Assembly: GCA_964610345.1 (NCBI GenBank) | Contig: CAZSVQ010000029.1 | Location: 1 to 9,195, forward strand | Direction: 5' to 3' | From: HK-STAS-PATE-36 sp964610345 | GTDB lineage: Bacteria; Patescibacteriota; Saccharimonadia; Saccharimonadales; JAGQNJ01 | DNA: 9,195 bases | Part shown: positions 1 through 5,066 of the stretch, piece after piece | Layout: every line of letters begins with the position of its first letter | How positions within the stretch are numbered: the first letter of the stretch is position 1 | The notes under the pieces: model-generated | Database searches by the model: none | Told to the model about the DNA's origin: nothing | Seen by the model: the letters and a program-made list of their open reading frames with translations, nothing else | Program-made: the position numbers and the translations under genes

Positions 1-2
1 TC

Positions 3-263
3 TTACTTATAAACGTTGTTTCGATGGCCAACTTTCGTGACTTGAACCACCTTTACTGTTTCTTCAATTACGTACAGAATTCTATAAACACCGTGCCTGG
101 CCCTGTATTCCTCACGGCCCGATAGCTTTTTAGACCAAGCGGGTCTTGGATTTTCACTAAGCATTTTAATCCGAACCATAATATTCTCGGCATCTCTAGC
201 TGGTATTTTTCTCAAGTCCTTTCTGACGACGATTGGTAAAATCTGGACGCTATATTGTGCCAT
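3..263 (-). CDS. RelE/ParE-superfamily toxin (probable mRNA interferase)
   Basis: This is an 86-residue toxin of the RelE/ParE superfamily, second gene of a toxin-antitoxin pair. In RelE-type members the toxin cuts mRNA in the ribosome A site. The sequence shows the family pattern: an N-terminal strand and helix, then PRP (39-41), KKL (45-47), YR at 60-61 and a C-terminal VGHRNNVY. K45/K46, R61, R81 and Y85 lie where the E. coli RelE catalytic residues K52/K54, R61, R81 and Y87 would fall, which favours RNase activity over the gyrase-poisoning ParE type. A longer frame opens at 341, but I chose the ATG at 263 because the protein then starts at the family's usual point and overlaps the antitoxin end by 14 bases, implying translational coupling. 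No clear Shine-Dalgarno precedes it. Family assignment is firm; RelE versus ParE is inference. Confidence 0.88.
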   Translation of the reverse strand: MAQYSVQILPIVVRKDLRKIPARDAENIMVRIKMLSENPRPAWSKKLSGREEYRARHGVYRILYVIEETVKVVQVTKVGHRNNVYK

Positions 264-480
264 TTTTTTGAAGTTCTTTGAGTGCGGCTTCATAAGAAAG
301 CGGTCGCTCCTTTTTAGCAAGCCGTGATCGGATAGCCTCAATATCTTCTAAGTCCTCGCTCAACTGTGCTTGCAAAGCCTCGTTCATCAGAGAAGATATA
401 GATTCACCTGATTCTACAGCTCGCAGCTTAAGCGTTTTGTATAATTGTGAGTCTAAATAAAGTGTAGCTTTTGTAGTCAT
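250..480 (-). CDS. RHH/RelB-type antitoxin
   Basis: This 76-residue protein is the antitoxin upstream of the RelE-like toxin. Residues 3-10 (TKATLYLD) form the DNA-binding beta strand of a ribbon-helix-helix fold. Helix A covers about 11-24 and helix B about 28-40, with the turn at GESIS. The acidic and charged tail (about 41-76, ending YEAALKELQKNG) resembles the toxin-binding tails of RelB/DinJ-like antitoxins. Such proteins neutralise the toxin and repress their own promoter, alone or in complex. The gene is first in the pair and its end overlaps the toxin start. Its ATG lies six bases after a good -10 box with no Shine-Dalgarno, so the message is probably leaderless. Exact antitoxin subfamily is uncertain. 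Confidence 0.87.
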   Translation of the reverse strand: MTTKATLYLDSQLYKTLKLRAVESGESISSLMNEALQAQLSEDLEDIEAIRSRLAKKERPLSYEAALKELQKNGTI

Positions 481-483
481 AAA

Positions 484-505
484 ACCATTTTACCGTCATA
501 ATGGT
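484..505. promoter_or_regulatory. Possible antitoxin operator (inverted repeat)
   Basis: ACCATT (484-489) and AATGGT (500-505) form a perfect 6-bp inverted repeat with a 10-bp spacer. A nested TACC/GGTA pair lies at 491-494 and 503-506. The repeat covers the -10 box and part of the spacer of the TA promoter, where a ribbon-helix-helix antitoxin would be expected to bind for autorepression. The binding role is inferred. Confidence 0.45.
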
Positions 506-515
506 ATGCTGTCAA
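487..515 (-). promoter_or_regulatory. Promoter of the toxin-antitoxin operon
   Basis: Reading the minus strand, a perfect -35 box TTGACA (515-510) is followed after 17 bases by the -10 box TAAAAT (492-487). The antitoxin ATG begins at 480, six bases past the -10, which is about where transcription should start. The transcript is therefore predicted to be leaderless. Confidence 0.75.
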
Positions 516-790
516 TACGTAATTTTAAACGAAAGACTCCTGGTTCGAGTGGCTAAAAATGATCATTGGTTAGATTAACGGAAGACGAATGTATGGTACA
601 CGTGCGAGTTACGAATTGGAACGTACTCAAGTCTGAACTGATGCGTTGGCATCAGACATTTCAAATTGCACCTCTGAAAGTTTAACTTGGGATACTACGG
701 TACTGGATTAGAACGTACATTAAAAGCAATAACTTAGTTTGTTGGAATTTATGGTAGTAATAAGGGGTTGAAAGGAGTAAAATAGATGTT
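516..790. other. Intergenic region between the TA pair and the SDR operon
   Basis: No convincing gene is seen here. The region holds a 7-bp perfect hairpin, CTGATGC (638-644) with GCATCAG (649-655) around a 4-base loop. It is not followed by a T-run, so it is not a standard terminator. A 30-codon plus-strand frame runs 593-685 with a weak GGAAG 8 bases upstream; it may be chance. An 8-bp direct repeat GAACGTAC occurs at 619-626 and 711-718. No strong -35/-10 pair was found for the downstream operon; a weak TAATAA lies at 758-763. Confidence 0.5.
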
Positions 791-793
791 ATG
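773..793 (+). promoter_or_regulatory. Ribosome binding site with a two-codon ORF overlapping the SDR start
   Basis: A strong Shine-Dalgarno AGGAG sits at 773-777. It is 8 bases from an ATG at 786 that encodes only Met-Leu before a stop (ATG TTA TGA), and 13 bases from the SDR ATG at 791. The TGA of the tiny frame (792-794) overlaps the SDR start codon. Ribosomes may initiate at 786, stop and reinitiate at 791, or initiate at 791 directly. Confidence 0.55.
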
Positions 794-1513
794 AAATCTA
801 TTCTAGTTACAGGCTCTAGTCGTGGTATTGGCAAAGCAATAGCCACCCTAGCACACAAACAAGGTTATAAAGTAATCGTACACGGCAAATCTGATAGCGA
901 TGAGCTGAAAGCAGTTCATAAGCAACTACAAGGCTCAGTTAAGGCAGTTTTTGACGTATCAGACAAAGAAGCTACACACTCGGCTATCAAAGCACTTGGT
1001 CATATTGACGCTCTGGTAAATAACGCTGGCGTAGCTCGTAACTTTATTAAAGACATTTCAGAGGTTGACGATGATAAGGCTCTGGAGGAATACAAGGTTA
1101 ATGTACTTGGCTCATTGCACTGTATCCAGGCTGTTTTACCTAGTATGTTAGAAAAAGGTTCAGGTAGTGTCGTAAATATCAGCTCAATCAAAGGATATGC
1201 CAATCTAGCTACTATGAGTACGTTGACCTACGCCCCAGCCAAAGCTGGTGTAATCTCAATAACCAAAGCCTTAGCAAAAAGCTACCCAACTGTACGCTTC
1301 AATGTTGTAGCACCTGGCTATGTTGAAACCGACCAAGTGAACGACTGGAACGACGAAACCTTTAAGCGTATCAACGAAGGTACGATTTTAGGCAGGATTG
1401 CAAAGCCAGAAGAAATAGCACCTCTAGTAACATTCCTTTTATCAGATGAAGCGAGTTACATTACTGGGGCTGAATATTTAGTAGACGGTGGCTATTCAAT
1501 AAAGGGTAAATGA
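791..1513 (+). CDS. SDR-family NAD(P)-dependent oxidoreductase (FabG-like)
   Basis: This 240-residue protein is a classical short-chain dehydrogenase/reductase, a soluble Rossmann-fold enzyme reducing a carbonyl or oxidising an alcohol with NAD(P). Visible motifs are the cofactor loop TGSSRGIG (7-14), NNAG (77-80), the structural N104, the catalytic S131/S132, and Y147 with K151 in the YxxxK motif. The PGYVET segment (175-180) and the C-terminal GAEYLVDGG (226-234) are also typical. All four catalytic positions are present, so it should be active, and the length matches the family. The overall look is closest to 3-oxoacyl-ACP reductase (FabG). No fatty-acid genes are nearby, so the substrate is unknown and I withhold the fabG name. 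It leads a five-gene overlapping operon; its stop overlaps the next start by four bases (ATGA). Confidence 0.93.
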   Translation: MKSILVTGSSRGIGKAIATLAHKQGYKVIVHGKSDSDELKAVHKQLQGSVKAVFDVSDKEATHSAIKALGHIDALVNNAGVARNFIKDISEVDDDKALEEYKVNVLGSLHCIQAVLPSMLEKGSGSVVNISSIKGYANLATMSTLTYAPAKAGVISITKALAKSYPTVRFNVVAPGYVETDQVNDWNDETFKRINEGTILGRIAKPEEIAPLVTFLLSDEASYITGAEYLVDGGYSIKGK

Positions 1514-1974
1514 CGTTAATGAACAAAAATCAAATAGAAAAGATTTTAAGCTCAACTCGGTATGCAACCCTTTCTACAGTTGATGAAAAAGGTAGCCCGT
1601 GGGCAGCTCCTGTTTGGTATGTTGTTGATGAGGGCAATAACGTATATTGGTGGTCTCCGAAAGATTCTCAGCACTCAAGAAATATAGCCACAAACCCAGA
1701 AGTCTATATCACTATATTTGATTCAGCGTTGCCAGAGGGCAAAGGCTTTGGACTGTATATCCGTGCAAAAGCATCTGAAATAAACGAGGAAGATGAAGTT
1801 CAAAAAGCGGTAAAACTATACAATGCCACGACCGAGGTATTTAAGCTCAGCCTTGAAAACAGTTTTGGCGAAGCTCCAACAAGAATATATAAAGCAGTGC
1901 CGTCCAAAGTGTGGGTAAATGCCGACAGTGAAACAAACGGTTACTTTGTTGACATAAGGAAAGAGCTAAAGTGA
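1510..1974 (+). CDS. Pyridoxamine 5'-phosphate oxidase-like FMN-binding split-barrel protein
   Basis: This 154-residue protein has the split beta-barrel pattern of the pyridoxamine 5'-phosphate oxidase-like superfamily. The first strands read YATLSTVDEKGSPWAAPVWYVVD (18-40), then NNVYWWSP (43-50), a charged SRNIATNPEVYITIFD segment (56-71) that usually helps hold the flavin, and YIRAKASEI (83-91). Such proteins bind FMN or F420 and reduce small molecules; true PdxH activity is not implied. The ATG at 1510 overlaps the SDR stop and has AAAGGG (1501-1506) just upstream; an ATG at 1519 is an alternative start, giving 151 residues. It lies between two reductases, which suggests a shared redox task, but the substrate cannot be read from sequence. 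Confidence 0.82.
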   Translation: MTLMNKNQIEKILSSTRYATLSTVDEKGSPWAAPVWYVVDEGNNVYWWSPKDSQHSRNIATNPEVYITIFDSALPEGKGFGLYIRAKASEINEEDEVQKAVKLYNATTEVFKLSLENSFGEAPTRIYKAVPSKVWVNADSETNGYFVDIRKELK

Positions 1975-2810
1975 AGACAAAATCAGGCAAAGCAATCTTT
2001 CCTATTGGCATAGGTACTTGGAATATTTCTAGTGTTTTCAACGCCGACCCAACAGCGAAATACAAGGGTGTAGAACCGTCTCACGGTAATGAGGAAGCTG
2101 AAATAGAAGCTATTAGATATTCAATTTCCAAAGGTCAAAACCACATAGACTGTGCCGAACTATACGGGGCTTTTTATACTGACGAGGTCGTAGGGCGGGC
2201 AATATCAGGTCTAAAGCGAGAAGATTTGTATATAGCAGATAAGTTATGGAAAACCAGTGTCGGCAGAGGCTTGGTACGACCCACTGTTGAAAAAATGCTT
2301 GAAAAACTAGGCACTGATTATCTTGATATGCTTTATATTCACGCCCCTTGGGAAGAAATCAACTGGCAAGAAGCTATCCCACAGATTGGTGAGCTGATTG
2401 ACGAAGGTATGGTGCGTGATTTTGGAGTTAGTAACTTTACGGTGACAGATATGGAAACAGTCCGAGAAATCGCCAAGCACCCCATAGTCGCCAATCAAAT
2501 GAACTACAACCTACTTTATAAAGACGAGGTAGACGAAACCTTTAGAGAATACTGCAAAGAGCACGATATTCAGCTTGTAGCCTACCAACCAATCAAGCGA
2601 CAAGAAGTGCTAAACAATAAAACAATTCAAGAGATTGCAGATGCACGCAAAGCAACTCCTGCACAGGTTGCTCTTGCTTGGCTACTCGCACAAGGGGCAT
2701 TACCAATACCCAAAGCTGTAAAGCGGGAACATATTGATGACAATATTAAAGCAGCAGATTTACAGCTCAGTGACCAGGATATAGACAGGTTAGACCTGGA
2801 GGGAAAATGA
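1971..2810 (+). CDS. Aldo/keto reductase
   Basis: This 279-residue protein is a (beta/alpha)8-barrel NADPH-dependent aldo/keto reductase. The catalytic tetrad is complete: D60 and Y65 (HIDCAELYG), K91 (ADKLW) and H124 (YIHAPW). Further family marks are GVSNF (152-156), the NQMNYN strand (175-180) and a C-terminal cofactor-phosphate segment PIPKAVKREHIDDN (245-258). It uses a GTG start overlapping the previous stop as GTGA, with AAGGA at 1956-1960 upstream. Residues 22-45 look like a somewhat long loop after the first strand. Likely role: reduction of an aldehyde or ketone, perhaps a reactive carbonyl. The substrate is unknown. Its end overlaps the next gene by four bases. Confidence 0.92.
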   Translation: MKTKSGKAIFPIGIGTWNISSVFNADPTAKYKGVEPSHGNEEAEIEAIRYSISKGQNHIDCAELYGAFYTDEVVGRAISGLKREDLYIADKLWKTSVGRGLVRPTVEKMLEKLGTDYLDMLYIHAPWEEINWQEAIPQIGELIDEGMVRDFGVSNFTVTDMETVREIAKHPIVANQMNYNLLYKDEVDETFREYCKEHDIQLVAYQPIKRQEVLNNKTIQEIADARKATPAQVALAWLLAQGALPIPKAVKREHIDDNIKAADLQLSDQDIDRLDLEGK

Positions 2811-3475
2811 AATTTGTACTATGCTCAGAGGGCTTTCATACCCCAAACACCGTTGAAGCGTGCGTGAAACTGGTCGGCAAACCACAAGACCAAATAAAAG
2901 TCGGCATAATCAACGAGGCATACGCGGTTGAAGAAGGCGACAAACGCTGGGTAATGGATAATCTAAACTCGGTAGCCAATAATTTTACTAGTGAGATAGA
3001 TATTGTTGACCTGTTAGCACTTCCAATAGACGAAGTAGAAAAACGGCTAGTCGACAAAGATGTGATTTTCGTAATTGGTGGCGATACAGATTACCTTATG
3101 AGTGTTTATCAAAAGTCTGGCTTTGATAAGTTACTACTTAAACTACTGGGGGCAAAGGTTTATGTTGGTAGTAGTGCTGGCTCAATGGTTGTTGGTAAAC
3201 GCATATCTGCCGCAGCATACAGGCTTATCTATGGTGAAGATAGCAAGTGGAATATAGACCAGTATGTTGGACTTGTTGACCTATCGGTAATGCCACACCT
3301 TGATTCGCCTCATTTCCCAAACCGAAAAGAAAGCCTACTAGAAGCTGTAGGTAGTTTTGAGGGCAGAGTTTATGGGCTTCGTGACGATAGTGCGGTAGTT
3401 ATTGATGGCGACGATATAACGACGATTGGTAGTGAGCCTATCATTATAGAGAAAGGTAGGTTAGTTAGTGGCTGA
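2807..3475 (+). CDS. Peptidase S51 / PepE-like serine hydrolase
   Basis: This 222-residue protein matches the S51 family (dipeptidase E, cyanophycinase; class I glutamine-amidotransferase-like fold). It has GGDTDYL (91-97), corresponding to the GGNTxxL motif, the nucleophile elbow GSSAGS with S123 as the likely catalytic serine, and MPHLD (162-166) with H164 as the likely catalytic histidine. PepE cleaves Asp-Xaa dipeptides in the cytoplasm; whether this one does is not shown. The length is near the PepE norm. The ATG overlaps the aldo/keto reductase stop (ATGA) and has a strong GGAGGG at 2798-2803. The protein carries no signal peptide. Its place after three redox genes gives no obvious pathway. 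Confidence 0.86.
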   Translation: MKFVLCSEGFHTPNTVEACVKLVGKPQDQIKVGIINEAYAVEEGDKRWVMDNLNSVANNFTSEIDIVDLLALPIDEVEKRLVDKDVIFVIGGDTDYLMSVYQKSGFDKLLLKLLGAKVYVGSSAGSMVVGKRISAAAYRLIYGEDSKWNIDQYVGLVDLSVMPHLDSPHFPNRKESLLEAVGSFEGRVYGLRDDSAVVIDGDDITTIGSEPIIIEKGRLVSG

Positions 3476-3851
3476 CGAAAACAAAATGTTTGAAGTACGC
3501 AATTCCAACATTTCAGGTAAAGGTCTATTCGCCACGTCTCTAATCAAGGCAAACGAAGTTGTTGTTGCTTGGCACCCAAAGGTGCTGACTCGTGAAGAAG
3601 CTGAGACCCTACCAGAGCCTGAACAACACTACCTCTACCCCGATGGCGACAAAATGCTGTATATGCAGCCACCAGAACAGTATATGAACCATTCCTGCGA
3701 GCCTAATACTCACGTTATAGGCAAAAGTGATGTGGCTAGTCGTGATATTGAACCAGGCGAAGAAATAACCTCGGATTATATGGACTTAGAGACCGAAAAT
3801 TTTGCCTGTCATTGTGGTTCAAAAAATTGCAGAAATAAGTCCAGAAACTAG
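3468..3851 (+). CDS. SET-domain protein (probable lysine methyltransferase) with post-SET motif
   Basis: This 127-residue protein is a compact SET domain, a fold that moves a methyl group from S-adenosylmethionine to a protein lysine. The key pieces are ISGKGLFAT (15-23), NHSCEPN (74-80) forming the AdoMet pseudoknot, PGEEITSDYM (96-105) with Y104 as the likely catalytic tyrosine, and a post-SET CHCGSKNC (114-121) whose C114, C116 and C121, together with C77, could bind zinc. The start is a GTG overlapping the peptidase end by 8 bases; an ATG at 3486 is an alternative. SET proteins are common in eukaryotes and scattered in bacteria. It is last in the operon. The target is unknown and could be ribosomal, DNA-binding or one of the operon enzymes. 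Confidence 0.88.
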   Translation: MADENKMFEVRNSNISGKGLFATSLIKANEVVVAWHPKVLTREEAETLPEPEQHYLYPDGDKMLYMQPPEQYMNHSCEPNTHVIGKSDVASRDIEPGEEITSDYMDLETENFACHCGSKNCRNKSRN

Positions 3852-3978
3852 ACACAGAACAGCTGTACGCAGAGCTAGTTGACAATCGCACTTTTTGGTT
3901 GGTAAACATTTGTTTTAACAGATATAGAAAAGTCTCGTGAAACTACTATGGCGGAGCTTCCTAGTGAAAACTCCGCCC
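3852..3978. other. Operon 3' region with two hairpins
   Basis: Just past the SET gene an imperfect hairpin pairs AACAGCT (3858-3864) with AGCTAGTT (3873-3880, one bulged A). A run of five T follows about 11 bases later, so it is a weak candidate terminator for the operon. A second, stronger hairpin pairs GGCGGAG (3950-3956) with CTCCGCC (3971-3977), one base beyond the CCA end of tRNA-Arg. It may end or define the 3' processing of that tRNA, although no T-run follows it on the minus strand. Confidence 0.35.
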
Positions 3979-4055
3979 TGGTACACCCGACAGGATTTGA
4001 ACCTGTGGCCTTTGGCTCCGCAAGCCAACGCTCTATCCAGCTGAGCTACGGGTGC
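3979..4055 (-). tRNA. tRNA-Arg (anticodon GCG)
   Basis: The minus strand folds into a full cloverleaf. The acceptor GCACCCG pairs with CGGGTGT (first pair G-U) and the D stem is GCTC/GAGC. The anticodon stem TTGGC/GCCAA encloses the loop TTGCGGA, and the T stem ACAGG/CCTGT encloses TTCAAAT. Discriminator A and an encoded CCA occupy 3982-3979. The anticodon GCG reads CGC and, by wobble, CGU, both arginine. A at position 20 after the D-loop GG is a known arginine identity base. Most bacteria use an ACG tRNA edited to inosine here, so GCG is unusual. Confidence 0.95.
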
Positions 4056-4291
4056 GCGTTGTATTAAATTAACAACAGGGGCAATATTACCATATTTACA
4101 GAAGTTAATCTAGCCTTTATAGTTATCCTTGAGCTTCGCACTTTAGTGCCAGGTGTAATTTCCATAAGAGAAACAGGTCGAATCGTACGGCGAAGAGAGT
4201 ATTGCAATGGAAAATTACATACGATACCAAAAAGCCTAACAAGGCACGAACATTGTTTTTTTTGCAGGTTTGTCTGGTATGCAAATCATAC
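4056..4291. other. Spacer between the divergent tRNA genes
   Basis: About 236 bases without a supported gene. A short GCCT/AGGC hairpin with an AACA loop (about 4234-4245) precedes an eight-T run (4256-4263) and could be a weak terminator. CTTCGC and GCGAAG form a 6-bp long-range inverted repeat near 4134 and 4191. TGGTATGCA at 4275-4283 may act as an extended -10 for the tRNA-Ser gene, but it matches the consensus poorly. Confidence 0.35.
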
Positions 4292-4383
4292 GGAGAGGTG
4301 CAGGAGTGGTTGAACTGGACTGTCTCGAAAACAGTTGTGCCTAAAGCTAGGCACCGAGGGTTCGAATCCCTCTCTCTCCGCCA
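4292..4383 (+). tRNA. tRNA-Ser (anticodon CGA)
   Basis: A class II tRNA with all arms. The acceptor GGAGAGG pairs with TCTCTCC and the anticodon stem ACTGT/ACAGT encloses the loop CTCGAAA (anticodon CGA, reading UCG). A long variable arm pairs GTGCC with GGCAC, as expected for serine. The T stem GAGGG/CCCTC encloses TTCGAAT, followed by discriminator G and an encoded CCA (4381-4383). Confidence 0.96.
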
Positions 4384-4405
4384 AAAATAACTTTTACTTA
4401 AATTG

Positions 4406-4434
4406 TTGACATTTGTACATTGTTAATACAAAAT
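4406..4434 (+). promoter_or_regulatory. Promoter of the cohesin/dockerin operon
   Basis: A perfect -35 TTGACA (4406-4411) is followed after 17 bases by CAAAAT (4429-4434; four of six -10 consensus bases). Transcription would start near 4441, giving a leader of about 25 bases that holds AGGG (4457-4460) five bases before the ATG at 4466. Confidence 0.6.
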
Positions 4435-4465
4435 AAGCTTAAGTAGTAATCAAAGCAGGGAACAC

Positions 4466-5065
4466 ATGAACCCAACAAGTCAACAAATAACACCAAATCC
4501 AAAACCCAACTCCAAGCCTAAGTGGTTGTTTTTAGTTTTTGTTGGTATAGCGTTGTTATTTGTGATACTTTGTGTTGCTTTTGCACTCACTAAATCTGAT
4601 AAAAAATCTACAAACCAAAACGCCAATCAAGTGGTGACTGAAAATGATTCAGCAGAAAAAACTGCCGTACTTACTACTGAACCAGCCTCAGCTGTGTCTG
4701 CTAATGGTGAAATAACCACTATTTCTCTTTGGGTTGATTCTGGTGCTCAACAAATAAGTACCGTTGAGGCTTATTTAATATATCCGGAAAATGAATTTGA
4801 GTTTGTAAACATTGACAGTAGTGGCTCAGCTTTTGAAATTCAAGCCGAGCAAACTGGCGGAAGTGGCAAGATTTCTATTACCCGCGCGCAAGTTGGTGGC
4901 GTGTCAGGCAAGCAATTACTAGCAAAAGTTAACCTTAAACCAAAATCAGAATCAAGTAAAGGCACACTAGCCTATACTGACGACTCAAAAATCTACACTC
5001 TAGCTTCAGAGCCGCAAAATATTTTAAATTCAACATCGGGCGCAACACTCACAGTAGGAGAATAA
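4466..5065 (+). CDS. Membrane-anchored cohesin-like surface protein
   Basis: This 199-residue protein has a short cytoplasmic N-terminus rich in P, N and K, one strong membrane segment (about 20-42), a polar Ser/Thr/Asn linker (about 43-70) and a beta-rich outer domain (about 70-197). The outer domain has the cohesin-like order. It opens with a strand-rich VSANGEITTISLWVDSG (77-93), followed by VEAYLIYPENEFEFVNID (100-117). GKISITRAQVGG (134-145) and LLAKVNLKPK (151-160) come next, and TLTV closes the domain. Cohesin domains bind dockerins, although cohesin-like folds in non-cellulosomal bacteria may have other partners. No cleavage site is evident, so it is likely a signal-anchor protein facing outward. 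Its stop lies one base before the start of a gene with its own cohesin-like domain and a dockerin, implying joint assembly. Confidence 0.78.
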   Translation: MNPTSQQITPNPKPNSKPKWLFLVFVGIALLFVILCVAFALTKSDKKSTNQNANQVVTENDSAEKTAVLTTEPASAVSANGEITTISLWVDSGAQQISTVEAYLIYPENEFEFVNIDSSGSAFEIQAEQTGGSGKISITRAQVGGVSGKQLLAKVNLKPKSESSKGTLAYTDDSKIYTLASEPQNILNSTSGATLTVGE

Positions 5066-5066
5066 A

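Noticed and set aside
264..341. An N-terminal extension of 26 residues on the RelE-like toxin.
   Set aside because: It lies wholly within the antitoxin gene, and the family's usual start matches the ATG at 263.
536..551. A GGTTCGAG stretch with ACTC/GAGT pairing, like a tRNA T arm.
   Set aside because: No acceptor, D or anticodon arm can be built around it, so it is not a tRNA and is only a weak case for a remnant.
1000..1203. Minus-strand open frames inside the SDR, AKR, S51 and dockerin genes.
   Set aside because: They are shadows of well-supported genes, with no motifs or ribosome sites.
3879..3908. TTGACA with TAAACA 18 bases on, as a plus-strand promoter for a small RNA.
   Set aside because: The -10 is poor and nothing recognisable follows on that strand before the antisense tRNA-Arg.
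4180..4190. The 11-mer GAATCGTACGG also occurs in the IS at 8175-8185.
   Set aside because: A shared 11-mer is expected by chance several times in 9 kb compared on both strands.
4202..4390. A 62-codon open frame on the plus strand.
   Set aside because: Its second half is the tRNA-Ser(CGA) gene read as protein, and it has no ribosome site.
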